From the NCBI RefSeq assembly GCF_010994755.1, contig NZ_WHSB02000003.1:558001-622000 (forward strand): a DNA stretch of 64,000 nucleotides. The letters are read 5' to 3'. Shown here in pieces: positions 16,180 through 27,426 of the stretch. Made by a program: the position numbers and the translations under genes. This DNA comes from Shinella lacus (lineage in GTDB: Bacteria; Pseudomonadota; Alphaproteobacteria; Rhizobiales; Rhizobiaceae). Positions within the stretch are counted from its first letter, which is position 1; each line of letters starts with the position of its first letter. The notes below the pieces were generated by a model. That model worked only from the letters and a program-made list of their open reading frames with translations. It was not told the origin of the DNA and ran no database searches.

Positions 16180-17213
16180 TGAAAACCTTCTACACGGCAG
16201 ACCATCACCTGCATCACAGCGGCATGGAGCTTTCCTTCGGCCGCATCGTCGAAACCTTCGAAAAGCCGGTGCGCGCCGAAATCGTGCAGCGGCGCGTAAA
16301 CGAGGTCGGCCTCGGCCCGGTCATCGAGCCGCCATCCTACGAGCGCGCCGCAATCGAGCGCATCCACACGCCCGACTACCTTGATTTCCTCGAAACCGTC
16401 TTCGCCGAATGGCGCGCCGCCGGCCGCGACGGCGAAGTCTGGCCCTACAGCTGGCGCCACCGCTCCATGCCGATGATCGACGCCCCGCCCTCCGGCCTCG
16501 ATGCCCGCCTCTCCTACTATTCCTTCGACATGGCCGGCTCGATCACCGAAACCACCTGGCAAGCGGCCAAGCGTGCCGCCGACACTGCGCTTGCCGGTGC
16601 AGATGCCGTGCTTGCCGGCGACCGCGCCGCCTTCTCGCTCTGCCGCCCGCCGGGCCACCATGCCGGCCGCGATTTCTTCGGCGGCTACTGCTACCTCAAC
16701 AACGCCGCCATCGCCGCCCAGCACTTCCTCGACAACGGCCACGCCCGCGTCGCGATCTTCGACATCGACTACCACCACGGCAACGGCACACAGGAGATCT
16801 TCTACGACCGCGACGACGTGCTGCTCGCCAGCCTGCACGGCGATCCCGATTTCGAATTCCCCTTCCACCTCGGCTACGCCCGCGAACGCGGCGCCGGCAA
16901 GGGTGAAGGTTTCAACCTGAATTATCCCCTCCCCGCGAACACCGCCTGGCCCGAATGGCAAACCGCCTTCGAAGACGCCCACGAAAAGATCCGCACCTAC
17001 ACCCCGACCGCCCTCGTCATCTCCCTCGGCGTCGACACGTTCAAGGACGACCCGATCTCGAAATTCATGCTGGAGACCGAGCACTTTTCGACCATCGGCC
17101 GCCGCATCGCCGATTTCGACCTGCCGACGCTTTTTGTGATGGAAGGCGGCTACGCGGTCGATGCCCTGGGTGTCAATGCGGTGAATGTTTTGCAGGGGTT
17201 TGAGGGCGGCTGA
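16179..17213 (+). CDS. Acetylpolyamine amidohydrolase (histone-deacetylase family)
   Basis: A 344-residue zinc amidohydrolase of the arginase/deacetylase fold. The active site is visible as RPPGHHAG (tandem histidines), FGGYCYLNNAA, DIDYHHGNGT (zinc Asp and His), SLHGDP, GVDTFKDDP and the late EGGYAVD loop. This matches bacterial acetylpolyamine deacetylases such as AphA of Mycoplana and Pseudomonas. It would remove acetyl groups from acetylated polyamines so that they can enter the two upstream reactions. Its start shares TGATG with the synthetase gene. It lies 3 bp from the convergent toxin gene. Confidence 0.92.
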   Translation: MKTFYTADHHLHHSGMELSFGRIVETFEKPVRAEIVQRRVNEVGLGPVIEPPSYERAAIERIHTPDYLDFLETVFAEWRAAGRDGEVWPYSWRHRSMPMIDAPPSGLDARLSYYSFDMAGSITETTWQAAKRAADTALAGADAVLAGDRAAFSLCRPPGHHAGRDFFGGYCYLNNAAIAAQHFLDNGHARVAIFDIDYHHGNGTQEIFYDRDDVLLASLHGDPDFEFPFHLGYARERGAGKGEGFNLNYPLPANTAWPEWQTAFEDAHEKIRTYTPTALVISLGVDTFKDDPISKFMLETEHFSTIGRRIADFDLPTLFVMEGGYAVDALGVNAVNVLQGFEGG

Positions 17214-17216
17214 GGC

Positions 17217-17507
17217 TCAGAACGTTTCTGGCCATTCCCGTGCGCCGTGCTGCACAAAGAGCACTTCGACGCGGGTTTCGAGCACGCGATAGGCGACGAT
17301 ATAGGGTGTGCCGGGCACGACGAGTTCTCGCGTGCCTTCGATTTCCCCGACTCGGCCGATGAAGGGGTTGTCGGATAACAGGCGCTGGGTGCGTGTATGG
17401 ATGGTGGTCACGACCCTGACCGCCGCGGCGGGATTGCGCTCCGCGATATAGTCGTCAATGGATTCAAGCTCGCGGAGATAGTGCCGGGTCCAGACGACCG
17501 CAGTCAT
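17217..17507 (-). CDS. parE: RelE/ParE-family toxin
   Basis: A 96-residue ParE/RelE toxin. The fold markers are WTRHYLRELESIDDYIAERNP, LLSDNPFIGRVGEIEGTREL in two blocks, YIVAYRV and VEVLFVQHGAREWP. ParE toxins inhibit DNA gyrase and RelE ones cleave mRNA; the DNPFIGR and ARxW ending lean to ParE. It follows the antitoxin by 6 bp in the same direction, the usual antitoxin-first order. Confidence 0.88.
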   Translation of the reverse strand: MTAVVWTRHYLRELESIDDYIAERNPAAAVRVVTTIHTRTQRLLSDNPFIGRVGEIEGTRELVVPGTPYIVAYRVLETRVEVLFVQHGAREWPETF

Positions 17508-17513
17508 CCGCGC

Positions 17514-17750
17514 TTATCGCGTCGCGTATTTGTTGAGGACGAGCGCGATCTCGTCTTCGGTCGCGAAGTCGCCACGCTCCGCCTCTTCGAGTCCGGCCTG
17601 GACACCCTCGACCCACTTTTCCTGCCAGGCAAGCGAGCGGCCATGCGCGAGCGCGTCCTCGATGATCTGGCCGCGGGTCAGCGAGGACCGGTTCGCCAGG
17701 GCGTCGATGCGACGATCGAGATCTTTCGAGATGTCGTTACGCTTGTCCAT
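17514..17750 (-). CDS. ParD/CopG-like ribbon-helix-helix antitoxin
   Basis: A 78-residue acidic protein. The N-terminal segment ISKDLDRRIDALANRSSLTRGQIIEDAL has a ribbon-helix-helix pattern, and the C-terminal half (EGVQAGLEEAERGDFATEDE) looks like the toxin-wrapping tail. It would bind the ParE-like protein and repress their shared promoter. The ribosome-binding site is weak. Convergence with the polyamine operon suggests an inserted module, although its base composition is not obviously different. Confidence 0.85.
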   Translation of the reverse strand: MDKRNDISKDLDRRIDALANRSSLTRGQIIEDALAHGRSLAWQEKWVEGVQAGLEEAERGDFATEDEIALVLNKYATR

Positions 17751-17778
17751 GATCCATTATCGCATGAACCGCGCCGGC

Positions 17779-18927
17779 TCACAAATCCTTGTGCAGGTTG
17801 TTGCGCGACAGGTTCTTCACGTCGCGCTCGCCGCAGAGCGCCATGGTCACATCGAGTTCCTTGCGGATGATTTCGAGCGTGCGGCGGACGCCGGCCTTGC
17901 CGCCGGCGCCGAGGCCGTAGAGGAAGGGGCGGCCGATATAGGTGCCTTTGGCGCCGTAGCAGAGCGCCTTCAGCACGTCCTGGCCGGAGCGGATGCCGCC
18001 GTCGAGATGGACTTCCATCTTGTCGCCGACAGCGTCGACGATGCGTGGCAGCATGCTGATGGAGGAGGCGGCGCCGTCGAGCTGGCGGCCGCCGTGGTTG
18101 GAGACGATGATGGCGTCCGCGCCGCTATCCAGCGACATGCGCGCGTCTTCCTCGTCCAGAATGCCCTTGAGGATCAGCTTGCCGCCCCAGCGGTCGCGGA
18201 TCCACGCAATATCCTTCCAGGAGAGCTGCGGATCGAACTGTTCCGAGGTCCATGAGGAGAGCGACGAGAGGTCGCCGACACCCTTGGCGTGGCCGACGAT
18301 ATTGCCGAAGGTGTGGCGCTTGGTGCCGAGCATGTCGAGGCACCAGAACGGCCGCGTCGCCATCTGCCAGAGATGTTTCGGCGTGAAGCGCGGGGGCGCC
18401 GACAGGCCGTTGCGCAGGTCCTTGTGGCGCTGACCGAGGATTTGCAGGTCGAGCGTCAGTACCAGCGCCGAGCAGCCGGCCGCCTTGGCGCGGTCGATGA
18501 GGTTGAGGACGAAATCCCGGTCCTGCATCACGTAGAGCTGGAACCAGAAGGGTTTTGACGTGACGGACCGCACGTCCTCGATCGAGCAGATGCTCATCGT
18601 GGAGAGCGTGAAGGGCACGCCGAATTCTTCCGCAGCCTGCGCGGCGAGCATTTCGCCGTCCGCGTGCTGCATGCCGGTGAAGCCGGTCGGCGCGAGCGCG
18701 ACGGGCATCGAAACCTTTTCGCCGATCATCTCGCTTGCCAGCGACCGGTTGGTCATGTCGACGAGCACGCGCTGGCGCAGCTTGATCTTGTGGAAGTCGT
18801 CCTCGTTGGCGCGGTAGGTGCCCTCGGTCCAGGCGCCGGAATCCGCATATTCGAAGAACATTTTTGGCACGCGACGGCGCGCCTGGTTCTTGAGGTCTGC
18901 GATCGTCAGGGCCTGGTTCACGCTCAT
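17779..18927 (-). CDS. lldD: L-lactate dehydrogenase, FMN-dependent (LldD type)
   Basis: A 382-residue FMN-dependent alpha-hydroxy-acid dehydrogenase that oxidises L-lactate to pyruvate at the membrane and passes electrons to the quinone pool. Visible features are ALAPTGF, STMSICSIEDV, FQLYVMQD, LTLDLQILGQRHKD, LILKGI (FMN lysine), the signature SNHGGRQLDGA with its catalytic histidine, LDGGIRSGQDVLKAL and YIGRPFLYGL. The ATG at 18927 follows AGGACAGC; a start at 18966 would add a non-conserved tail. It is a single gene with 216 bp upstream carrying the aldolase terminator. Confidence 0.92.
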   Translation of the reverse strand: MSVNQALTIADLKNQARRRVPKMFFEYADSGAWTEGTYRANEDDFHKIKLRQRVLVDMTNRSLASEMIGEKVSMPVALAPTGFTGMQHADGEMLAAQAAEEFGVPFTLSTMSICSIEDVRSVTSKPFWFQLYVMQDRDFVLNLIDRAKAAGCSALVLTLDLQILGQRHKDLRNGLSAPPRFTPKHLWQMATRPFWCLDMLGTKRHTFGNIVGHAKGVGDLSSLSSWTSEQFDPQLSWKDIAWIRDRWGGKLILKGILDEEDARMSLDSGADAIIVSNHGGRQLDGAASSISMLPRIVDAVGDKMEVHLDGGIRSGQDVLKALCYGAKGTYIGRPFLYGLGAGGKAGVRRTLEIIRKELDVTMALCGERDVKNLSRNNLHKDL

Positions 18928-19110
18928 GCTGTCTGTCCTCGCACCGTCCGGCTGTTCCGGGATCACATCCTTTTACGAGGCGGCACACCCGCTCGCAACG
19001 GAAACGTTGGAGCGAAGTCGCACTCATATGAATGAGGTATTCACGCATAAATGATAGGGAAGTGCTGTCAATGCGGATTCAGCGCGATGGCGGCCGCCCG
19101 CCGGGAAAAT

Positions 19111-19137
19111 CGCCCTCCCGACGGTGCCGGGAGGGCG
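19111..19137 (-). terminator. Rho-independent terminator of the aldolase gene
   Basis: A perfect 10-bp stem (CGCCCTCCCG with CGGGAGGGCG) and 7-nt loop lie 6 bases after the aldolase stop on the minus strand. They are followed by ATTTT on that strand. The T-run is short but the stem is strong. Confidence 0.75.
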
Positions 19138-19143
19138 AAAGTC

Positions 19144-20187
19144 TTATGCCGTGGCGTAGAATTTCGCCATGTCGGGCAGACGCTTGACGCGGATGCTGGA
19201 GGCCTTGCCGGCGGTGCGGAAGGCTTCGAAACGCTCGCGGCAGACTTCCGTCATGCGGGCGGTCGCCGGCTTCAGGTAGGTGCGCGGGTCGAAATTGTCC
19301 GGCTTTTCCTTAAAATTCTTGCGGATCGTGCCGGTCATGGCGAGGCGAAGGTCGGTGTCGATATTGACCTTGCGCACGCCGAGCGGGATCGCCTTCTGGA
19401 TTTCGGCAACCGGCACGCCCCAGGTCTGCTTCATCTCGCCGCCATAGGTGGTGAAGAGGTCCTGCAGGTCCTGCGGCACCGAGGAGGAGCCGTGCATGAC
19501 GAGGTGCGTGTTCGGCAGCTTCCTGTTGATGTTAGCGATCGTCTCGATCGACAGGATGTCGCCGTCCGGCGCGCGGGTGAACTTGTAGGCGCCGTGGCTG
19601 GTGCCGATGGCGACCGCAAGCGCGTCCACGCCGGTCTTGGAGACGAAGTCGAGCGCCTGGTCCGGGTCGGTCAGCAGCTCCTCGCGGGTCAGCTTGCCCT
19701 CGAAGCCATGGCCGTCTTCTTTCTCGCCGGCACCCGTTTCCAGATTGCCGAGACAGCCGAGCTCACCTTCGACCGAGACGCCGGCCGCATGCGCGATCTT
19801 CACGACTTCCGCCGTCACGTCGACATTGTATTCGTAGCTGGCGATCGACTTGCCATCGGCGAGCAGCGAACCGTCCATCATGACGGAGGTGAAGCCGTTG
19901 GTGATGGCCGAGATGCAGGTGGAGGGCTGGTCGCCGTGGTCGAGATGCAGGCAGACCGGAATATGCGGGTATTCTTCGGCAGCACCCAGGATGAGGTGGC
20001 GCAGGAAGGCGTCGCCGGCATAGGCACGCGCACCGCGGCTCGCCTGCAGGATCACCGGGGAATCCGTCGCATCCGCCGCGCGCATGACTGCCTGGATATA
20101 TTCCAGGTTGTTAACGTTGAATGCGGGCAGTGCGTAGTCGTTTTCCGCTGCGTGATCGAGCAATTGCCGCATGGTGATCAATGCCAT
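19144..20187 (-). CDS. fba: Class II fructose-bisphosphate aldolase
   Basis: A 347-residue zinc-dependent aldolase interconverting fructose-1,6-bisphosphate with dihydroxyacetone phosphate and glyceraldehyde-3-phosphate. The zinc and catalytic motifs are present: [12 protein letters not shown] (catalytic Asp and zinc His), [35 protein letters not shown] and [13 protein letters not shown]. The length fits the CbbA-type branch. The ATG has a perfect Shine-Dalgarno, AAGGAGGACAGGA. It stands alone with its own terminator. It serves glycolysis/gluconeogenesis or the Calvin cycle; no other Calvin genes are near. Confidence 0.95.
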   Translation of the reverse strand: MALITMRQLLDHAAENDYALPAFNVNNLEYIQAVMRAADATDSPVILQASRGARAYAGDAFLRHLILGAAEEYPHIPVCLHLDHGDQPSTCISAITNGFTSVMMDGSLLADGKSIASYEYNVDVTAEVVKIAHAAGVSVEGELGCLGNLETGAGEKEDGHGFEGKLTREELLTDPDQALDFVSKTGVDALAVAIGTSHGAYKFTRAPDGDILSIETIANINRKLPNTHLVMHGSSSVPQDLQDLFTTYGGEMKQTWGVPVAEIQKAIPLGVRKVNIDTDLRLAMTGTIRKNFKEKPDNFDPRTYLKPATARMTEVCRERFEAFRTAGKASSIRVKRLPDMAKFYATA

Positions 20188-20333
20188 TCCTGTCCTCCTT
20201 GGATGCAGTCTTCACGGGTCGGCGGCACTATTCACACATCGTCCGCCATATGCAACAGGCCTCAAAGACGGCACTGTAAGCCAAATCGATTAAATGGCGC
20301 GCGTGGAATAAATTTCCCGTGGGCATGGCAAAA

Positions 20334-20359
20334 ATCCGGCCCGCGAGTGCAGGCCGGAT
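20334..20359. other. Inverted repeat in the ftsK-aldolase spacer
   Basis: An 8-bp inverted repeat (ATCCGGCC, GGCCGGAT) with a 10-nt loop. It lies between the ftsK terminator and the aldolase promoter region. It may be a second transcription stop for ftsK; no T-run is present. Confidence 0.35.
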
Positions 20360-20397
20360 CCAGAAAATCCATCGGATTCAAATAAGTAGGACAATTG

Positions 20398-20424
20398 CCC
20401 GGCCGCTGGGCACATGCGGCCGGG
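20398..20424 (-). terminator. Stem-loop terminator downstream of ftsK
   Basis: A perfect 9-bp stem (CCCGGCCGC, GCGGCCGGG) with a 9-nt loop begins 6 bases beyond the ftsK stop on the minus strand. The following bases on that strand (AATTGT after one C) give only a weak U-tract. Confidence 0.6.
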
Positions 20425-20430
20425 AAAATC

Positions 20431-23091
<2,661 letters not shown>

Positions 23092-23198
23092 GAACCTGCA
23101 AACTCGACGATCATTGCCGATAGGGATGCGTAGATGGTTAGGAAATGAAGGTTAACATTGTCTTTGGAACGGACGGAAATCGTCGTCACGATCTCGTT

Positions 23199-24266
23199 TC
23201 AATCCACTCGTGTGCCCTCCGTGCCGAACAGGTGAAGCTTGTCCCGCGGCAGGTCGACGCGGACATTCGGCCCCGGATTGAGCATCGCCCGGTCGAGCGT
23301 AAAAATTTTCATCGGAATATCGTGGATGGTGACGTGCATGATGATGCCGAAGCCTGTCGGCTCGATGAGGTCGACCTTTGCTTCCAGCGCACCGCCATCG
23401 GCGATCACGACATGTTCCGGGCGGATGCCGAGCGTCGCCACCGAACCTGATTCGATGCCGAGCCGTTTTCCGAGCGGCAGCGTCGCGCCATTCGCCAGTT
23501 GTAACTCGGCACCCTCGCCCGAGGCGACGTAACGCCCCTCGAAAAAGTTCATGCCCGGCGAGCCGATGAAGCCGGCAACGAAGAGATTGGCCGGCCGGTC
23601 ATAGAGATCGAGCGGCGTGCCGACCTGCTGCACCACGCCGGCATGCATGGCGACGATTCGGTCTGCGAGCGTCATCGCCTCGATCTGGTCGTGGGTGACG
23701 TAGATGGAGGTCGCGCGAAGGTCGCCGTGCAACTTCTTGATTTCCGCACGCATCTGCTCGCGCAGGCGCGCATCGAGGTTGGAGAGCGGCTCGTCGAAGA
23801 GAAAGGCTTTCGGCTGGCGCACGATGGCGCGGCCCATGGCGACGCGCTGGCGCTGGCCGCCGGAAAGTGCGCGCGGACGGCGCTCCAGCAACGGATCGAG
23901 GCCGAGTTTCGACGCGGCATTGCCGACGGCGCTGGCGATCTTCTCCTTGGTGGAGCGGCGCAGCCGTAGGCTGTAGCTCATGTTGTCGGCGACGCTCATA
24001 TGCGGGTAGAGCGCGTAGCTCTGGAACACCATGGCGATGTCGCGGTCCTTCGGCGCGAGGTCGTTCACCCGCTTGCCGTCGATGCGGATTTCGCCGGCTG
24101 TGACGTCCTCCAGGCCGGCGATCATGCGCAGCAGGGTCGATTTTCCGCAGCCGGAGGGGCCGACCAGCACGATGAACTCGCCGTCGCGGATGGTGAGGTC
24201 GACGCCGTGCAGGACGGGAAAGGTGCCAAAACTCTTGCGGATGCCGTGGATATCGATGGAAGCCAT
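23199..24266 (-). CDS. ABC ATPase, sugar type (UgpC/MalK/MsmX-like)
   Basis: A 355-residue ATPase of the carbohydrate-importer class. Motifs are Walker A GPSGCGKST, Q-loop FQSYALYPHMSV, signature LSGGQRQRVAMGRA, Walker B FLFDEPLSNLDA, and H-loop VTHDQIEAMTLADRI. A C-terminal OB/TOBE region from about residue 240 carries the LGIRPEHV motif. I chose the ATG at 24266, which follows GAAAGGGTC and sits 11 bp after the upstream permease. It is the last gene of the 29.3-23.2 kb operon. Confidence 0.94.
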   Translation of the reverse strand: MASIDIHGIRKSFGTFPVLHGVDLTIRDGEFIVLVGPSGCGKSTLLRMIAGLEDVTAGEIRIDGKRVNDLAPKDRDIAMVFQSYALYPHMSVADNMSYSLRLRRSTKEKIASAVGNAASKLGLDPLLERRPRALSGGQRQRVAMGRAIVRQPKAFLFDEPLSNLDARLREQMRAEIKKLHGDLRATSIYVTHDQIEAMTLADRIVAMHAGVVQQVGTPLDLYDRPANLFVAGFIGSPGMNFFEGRYVASGEGAELQLANGATLPLGKRLGIESGSVATLGIRPEHVVIADGGALEAKVDLIEPTGFGIIMHVTIHDIPMKIFTLDRAMLNPGPNVRVDLPRDKLHLFGTEGTRVD

Positions 24267-24277
24267 GAAAGACCCTT

Positions 24278-25111
24278 TCAGCCTTTGACCGCGCCGGCCG
24301 TGAGGCCCTGTACGAGATAGCGCTGGATGAGGAGGAAGAAGAGGCAGGCCGGGATGAGCGCAAGAATGCCCGCCGCCATCATCTGCCCGAAATCGACCGA
24401 GAATTTCGAAACGAAGGTGAGGAGGCCGACCGGGAAGGTCGCCGCGTCGTTGCCGGAGATCAGCATCAGCGCGAAGAGCAGCTCGCTCCAGGCGGCAGTG
24501 AAGACGAAGCCGAGTGTGGCGGCGATGCCGGGAAGTGTCAGAGGCAGGATGATCTGGCGGAAGGCGACGAACTGCGTCGCCCCGTCGATCATCGCCGCCT
24601 CTTCCAGGTCCTTCGGAATGCCGTCGAAGAAGGACTGCATCAGGAACGTGGCGAAGGGCACGTTGAAGGCGGTGTAGACGATGACGAGGCCGGTGAGGCT
24701 GTTGGTGAGGCCGAGTGGCGAGAGCATCTTGAAGATCGGCGCGACCAGCATGACGAGCGGGAACATCTGCGTGATCAGCATCAGCGCGACGATCCAGTAT
24801 TTTGCCCGGAAATTGAAGCGCGACAGCGCATAGCCGGCGAGCGAGGCGAGGATGGTCACGGCAATGGCCGTGGAGCCTGCGACGATCAGGCTGTTCTTGA
24901 AGAAGGTCGGGAAGGCGCTGTGGGCGATGACGAATTCGTAGTGCTCGAAAGTGGCGCGCGACGGCCACATGCGCACGCCCTCGCTGTAGAGCAGGTCGTT
25001 CGGCGTCACCGAGACCTTCAAAAGCCAGAACAACGGGAAGAGCGCCACGACGATATAGGCGAGGATGGCGAGGCGGTGCGCGACGGTGAGGAGGAGCTTG
25101 CTGGTGCGCAT
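24278..25111 (-). CDS. Sugar-type ABC permease, MalG-like
   Basis: A 277-residue permease with about six transmembrane segments. The EAA loop is EEAAMIDGATQFVAFRQIILP. The N-terminal segment and SFFDGIPKDLEEA are typical of MalG/UgpE subunits. It is 4 bp downstream of the MalF-like gene and 11 bp upstream of the ATPase gene. Confidence 0.93.
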   Translation of the reverse strand: MRTSKLLLTVAHRLAILAYIVVALFPLFWLLKVSVTPNDLLYSEGVRMWPSRATFEHYEFVIAHSAFPTFFKNSLIVAGSTAIAVTILASLAGYALSRFNFRAKYWIVALMLITQMFPLVMLVAPIFKMLSPLGLTNSLTGLVIVYTAFNVPFATFLMQSFFDGIPKDLEEAAMIDGATQFVAFRQIILPLTLPGIAATLGFVFTAAWSELLFALMLISGNDAATFPVGLLTFVSKFSVDFGQMMAAGILALIPACLFFLLIQRYLVQGLTAGAVKG

Positions 25112-25115
25112 GGTG

Positions 25116-26039
25116 TCAGCCCTTGTTCAGCAGCGTCTGGCGCAGCAGCACGATCAGCATCGAATAGGCGAGCAGCAACACCAGCAGCACCAGGGCAATG
25201 GCCGAGGCATAGCCGAAATCGAGCCTTTTGAAGGCCTGGGTGAAGATGTAGCTCGCGACGATCTGCGTGCGGTCGGCAGGTCCACCGTTCGTCATGACGA
25301 CGATGAGATCGGCGAAATTGGAAATCCAGACGGTGCGCAGCAGGATGGTGATGGCGATGGTCGGCGCGAGGAACGGCAGCGTGATCGAGAGGAAACGCTG
25401 CACCGGCCCTGCCCCGTCGATGCTGGCCGCCTCATAGAGATCGCGCGGGATCGCCTGAAGTGCGGCGAGCAGCGTGATCGCGAAGAACGGAATGCCCCAC
25501 CAGACATTGGCGACGATCGGCCCCCACATGGCGAGATGCGGGTCGGAAAGAATGTTGTTCGGCGCATCCATGATGCCGAGCGCATACATCCAGTGCGGCA
25601 GCGGTCCGATGACCGGGTTGAACAGCCACGCCCAGTTGAGGCCGGCGAGAAAGCTCGGCACCGCCCAGGGCAGGAAGACCAGCGCCTGCGCAATCCCACG
25701 GCCTGCAAAGGGCTTGTCCAGCAGCAGCGCGAGGATGAGGCCGAAGAGGAATTGCAGGAAGACCGAGGCGCCCGTCCACCACAGCGTGTTGCGCAGCGCG
25801 CGGAAGAAGGCCTGGTCCTCGCTCAGCGCCCGGAAATGATCGAGCCCGATAAAGCCGCCGGACAGCGGGTTCAGAAGCTGGATATCGCGGAACGCATAGG
25901 AAATGCCGAGCGCCAGCGGCACCAGCATGACGGTGATGATGAGGATCAGCGCAGGCGCGCTGTAGAGATAGGGCTCCGACGCGTCTGCGATCCGCTTTTT
26001 AAGCGGTCGCACGGCTTGCGGATGGGCAGCAATGGTCAT
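25116..26039 (-). CDS. Sugar-type ABC permease, MalF-like
   Basis: A 307-residue permease with about six transmembrane segments and a periplasmic loop. The EAA loop is YEAASIDGAGPVQRFLSITLP. The segment VFLPWAVPSFLAGLNWAWLFNP is a characteristic UgpA/MalF helix. It follows the binding-protein gene after an 87-bp gap containing a strong hairpin. Confidence 0.93.
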   Translation of the reverse strand: MTIAAHPQAVRPLKKRIADASEPYLYSAPALILIITVMLVPLALGISYAFRDIQLLNPLSGGFIGLDHFRALSEDQAFFRALRNTLWWTGASVFLQFLFGLILALLLDKPFAGRGIAQALVFLPWAVPSFLAGLNWAWLFNPVIGPLPHWMYALGIMDAPNNILSDPHLAMWGPIVANVWWGIPFFAITLLAALQAIPRDLYEAASIDGAGPVQRFLSITLPFLAPTIAITILLRTVWISNFADLIVVMTNGGPADRTQIVASYIFTQAFKRLDFGYASAIALVLLVLLLAYSMLIVLLRQTLLNKG

Positions 26040-26084
26040 CGTCTCGCTTCCGTTCTCGGGTTGCGCGGCGTCTCATAAAGATGG

Positions 26085-26116
26085 CTCCGGGCGGAGCCTC
26101 GTATCTCCGCCCGGAG
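26085..26116 (-). other. Intra-operon stem-loop after the sugar-type binding-protein gene
   Basis: A perfect 12-bp inverted repeat (CTCCGGGCGGAG, CTCCGCCCGGAG) with an 8-nt loop lies 10 bases beyond the binding-protein stop. No T-run follows. It likely protects the upstream mRNA or partially terminates, giving excess binding protein. The same layout occurs in the polyamine-type operon at 4231-4254. Confidence 0.6.
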
Positions 26117-26126
26117 GTTCCCCGGC

Positions 26127-27386
26127 CTATTTCTTGGCGAGGAACTTCTGCTGTGCCTTGGTCAGGTAGTCCGCCCACTGGTTGGCGAGGTCTTCCGGCG
26201 TGATGTCGCCGAGAAGGGCTTCCTGCGAGGTCTTGATGACCAGCGAATCCTTGAAGAAGGCGAATTCTTCGAGATGCGTCGGCATCACGGTCGGCACGGC
26301 GTCCTTGTCCTCAAGTTCGGCGAACCAGCCCTTGAACTGCTCGCTCGCATAGAACGGGTCCTTTTCCGCAGAAGTGTGCACCGGCAGCGCGCCCGTGCGC
26401 TTGTTCCACTCGATATTGCCTTCCGGCCCTTCGAGCGTCTCGATCAGCTTCCAGGACAGGTCCTTGTTGGCGCTGGAGGAGAACATCGACCAGCCGGCGA
26501 AACCGATCGTTGGGAAGGTCTTGCCGTCCGGCCCCTTCGGCATGGTCATGATGCCGTAGTCTTCAGCCTTCATGCGCTCTGCAATGGCGATGAGCGCGTC
26601 CGGGTCCTGGTCGAGGAAGGCGCAGGTGCCGCTGTAGAAACCGGCGACGATCTCGTTGAAGCCCCAGTTGACGCTGTCCTTCGGGGCATAGCCGTTCTTG
26701 TAGAGATCGATCACCCAGGTGAGGCCCTTCACCCAGCCTTCGCTGTTGAAGGTGGAGGTGCCATCCTCGTTGAAGAATTTGTTGTCGCCGGCCATGGAGG
26801 CGCCGAACATCACCCAGCCGTTGAGGCCGCCGGGGCCGCCGCGCAGGCAATAGCCGTATTTGCCGGGCAGCGCCGAGACCTTCTTGGAGGCTTCCGCGAA
26901 TTCGTCCATCGTCTTCGGCGGCTCGGAAACGCCGGCCTCGGCGAGCAGCTTCTTGTTGTAGAACATGGCGCGCAGATAGAAGCCGTAGGGCAGCATATAG
27001 GCCGTGTCCTTGATGTCGCGGCCGAGTTCCAGCGCGCGCGGCGTCAGGCCGGCAGTGTGCTCCCACTTCGCGAGATAGGGCTCCAGGCTTTCGAGCATGC
27101 CGTTGTTGGCATAGAGCGACAGCCAGGTGTCGGGCATTTCCATGACATCCGGCACTTCGCCGGCGGAGACCATGGTCGCGAATTTCTGGAACGCCTCCCC
27201 CCAGGGCAGCGAGATGATCTCGACCTTGGTGCCGGGGTTTGCGGCCTCGAACTTACCGACGATGGATTTCAGCGTTTCGGTGCGCTCGGGGCTGGTGATC
27301 ACCTCGACGAGCTTCAGCGTCGTATCGGCCAATGCGCTCGATGCCATCAGGGTGGTGATGAGAGCGGCAGTCAAAAGTCTCTTCAT
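26127..27386 (-). CDS. Periplasmic sugar-type substrate-binding protein (family 1)
   Basis: A 419-residue extracellular solute-binding protein. Residues 1-20 form a Sec signal peptide (MKRLLTAALITTLMASSALA). The ATSPERTETLK-like start, KFEAANPGTKVEIISLPWGE and VPDVMEMPDTWLS blocks match the UgpB/MalE family. The start follows AAGAGGGAACGACC. It precedes the two permeases. Ligands of this family are usually oligosaccharides, polyols or glycerol-phosphate compounds. The presence of a gamma-lyase-like gene in the operon leaves room for an unusual ligand. Confidence 0.92.
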   Translation of the reverse strand: MKRLLTAALITTLMASSALADTTLKLVEVITSPERTETLKSIVGKFEAANPGTKVEIISLPWGEAFQKFATMVSAGEVPDVMEMPDTWLSLYANNGMLESLEPYLAKWEHTAGLTPRALELGRDIKDTAYMLPYGFYLRAMFYNKKLLAEAGVSEPPKTMDEFAEASKKVSALPGKYGYCLRGGPGGLNGWVMFGASMAGDNKFFNEDGTSTFNSEGWVKGLTWVIDLYKNGYAPKDSVNWGFNEIVAGFYSGTCAFLDQDPDALIAIAERMKAEDYGIMTMPKGPDGKTFPTIGFAGWSMFSSSANKDLSWKLIETLEGPEGNIEWNKRTGALPVHTSAEKDPFYASEQFKGWFAELEDKDAVPTVMPTHLEEFAFFKDSLVIKTSQEALLGDITPEDLANQWADYLTKAQQKFLAKK

Positions 27387-27426
27387 GGTCGTTCCCTCTT
27401 TTCTGGTTTGCTTCTGATGTTTGACG

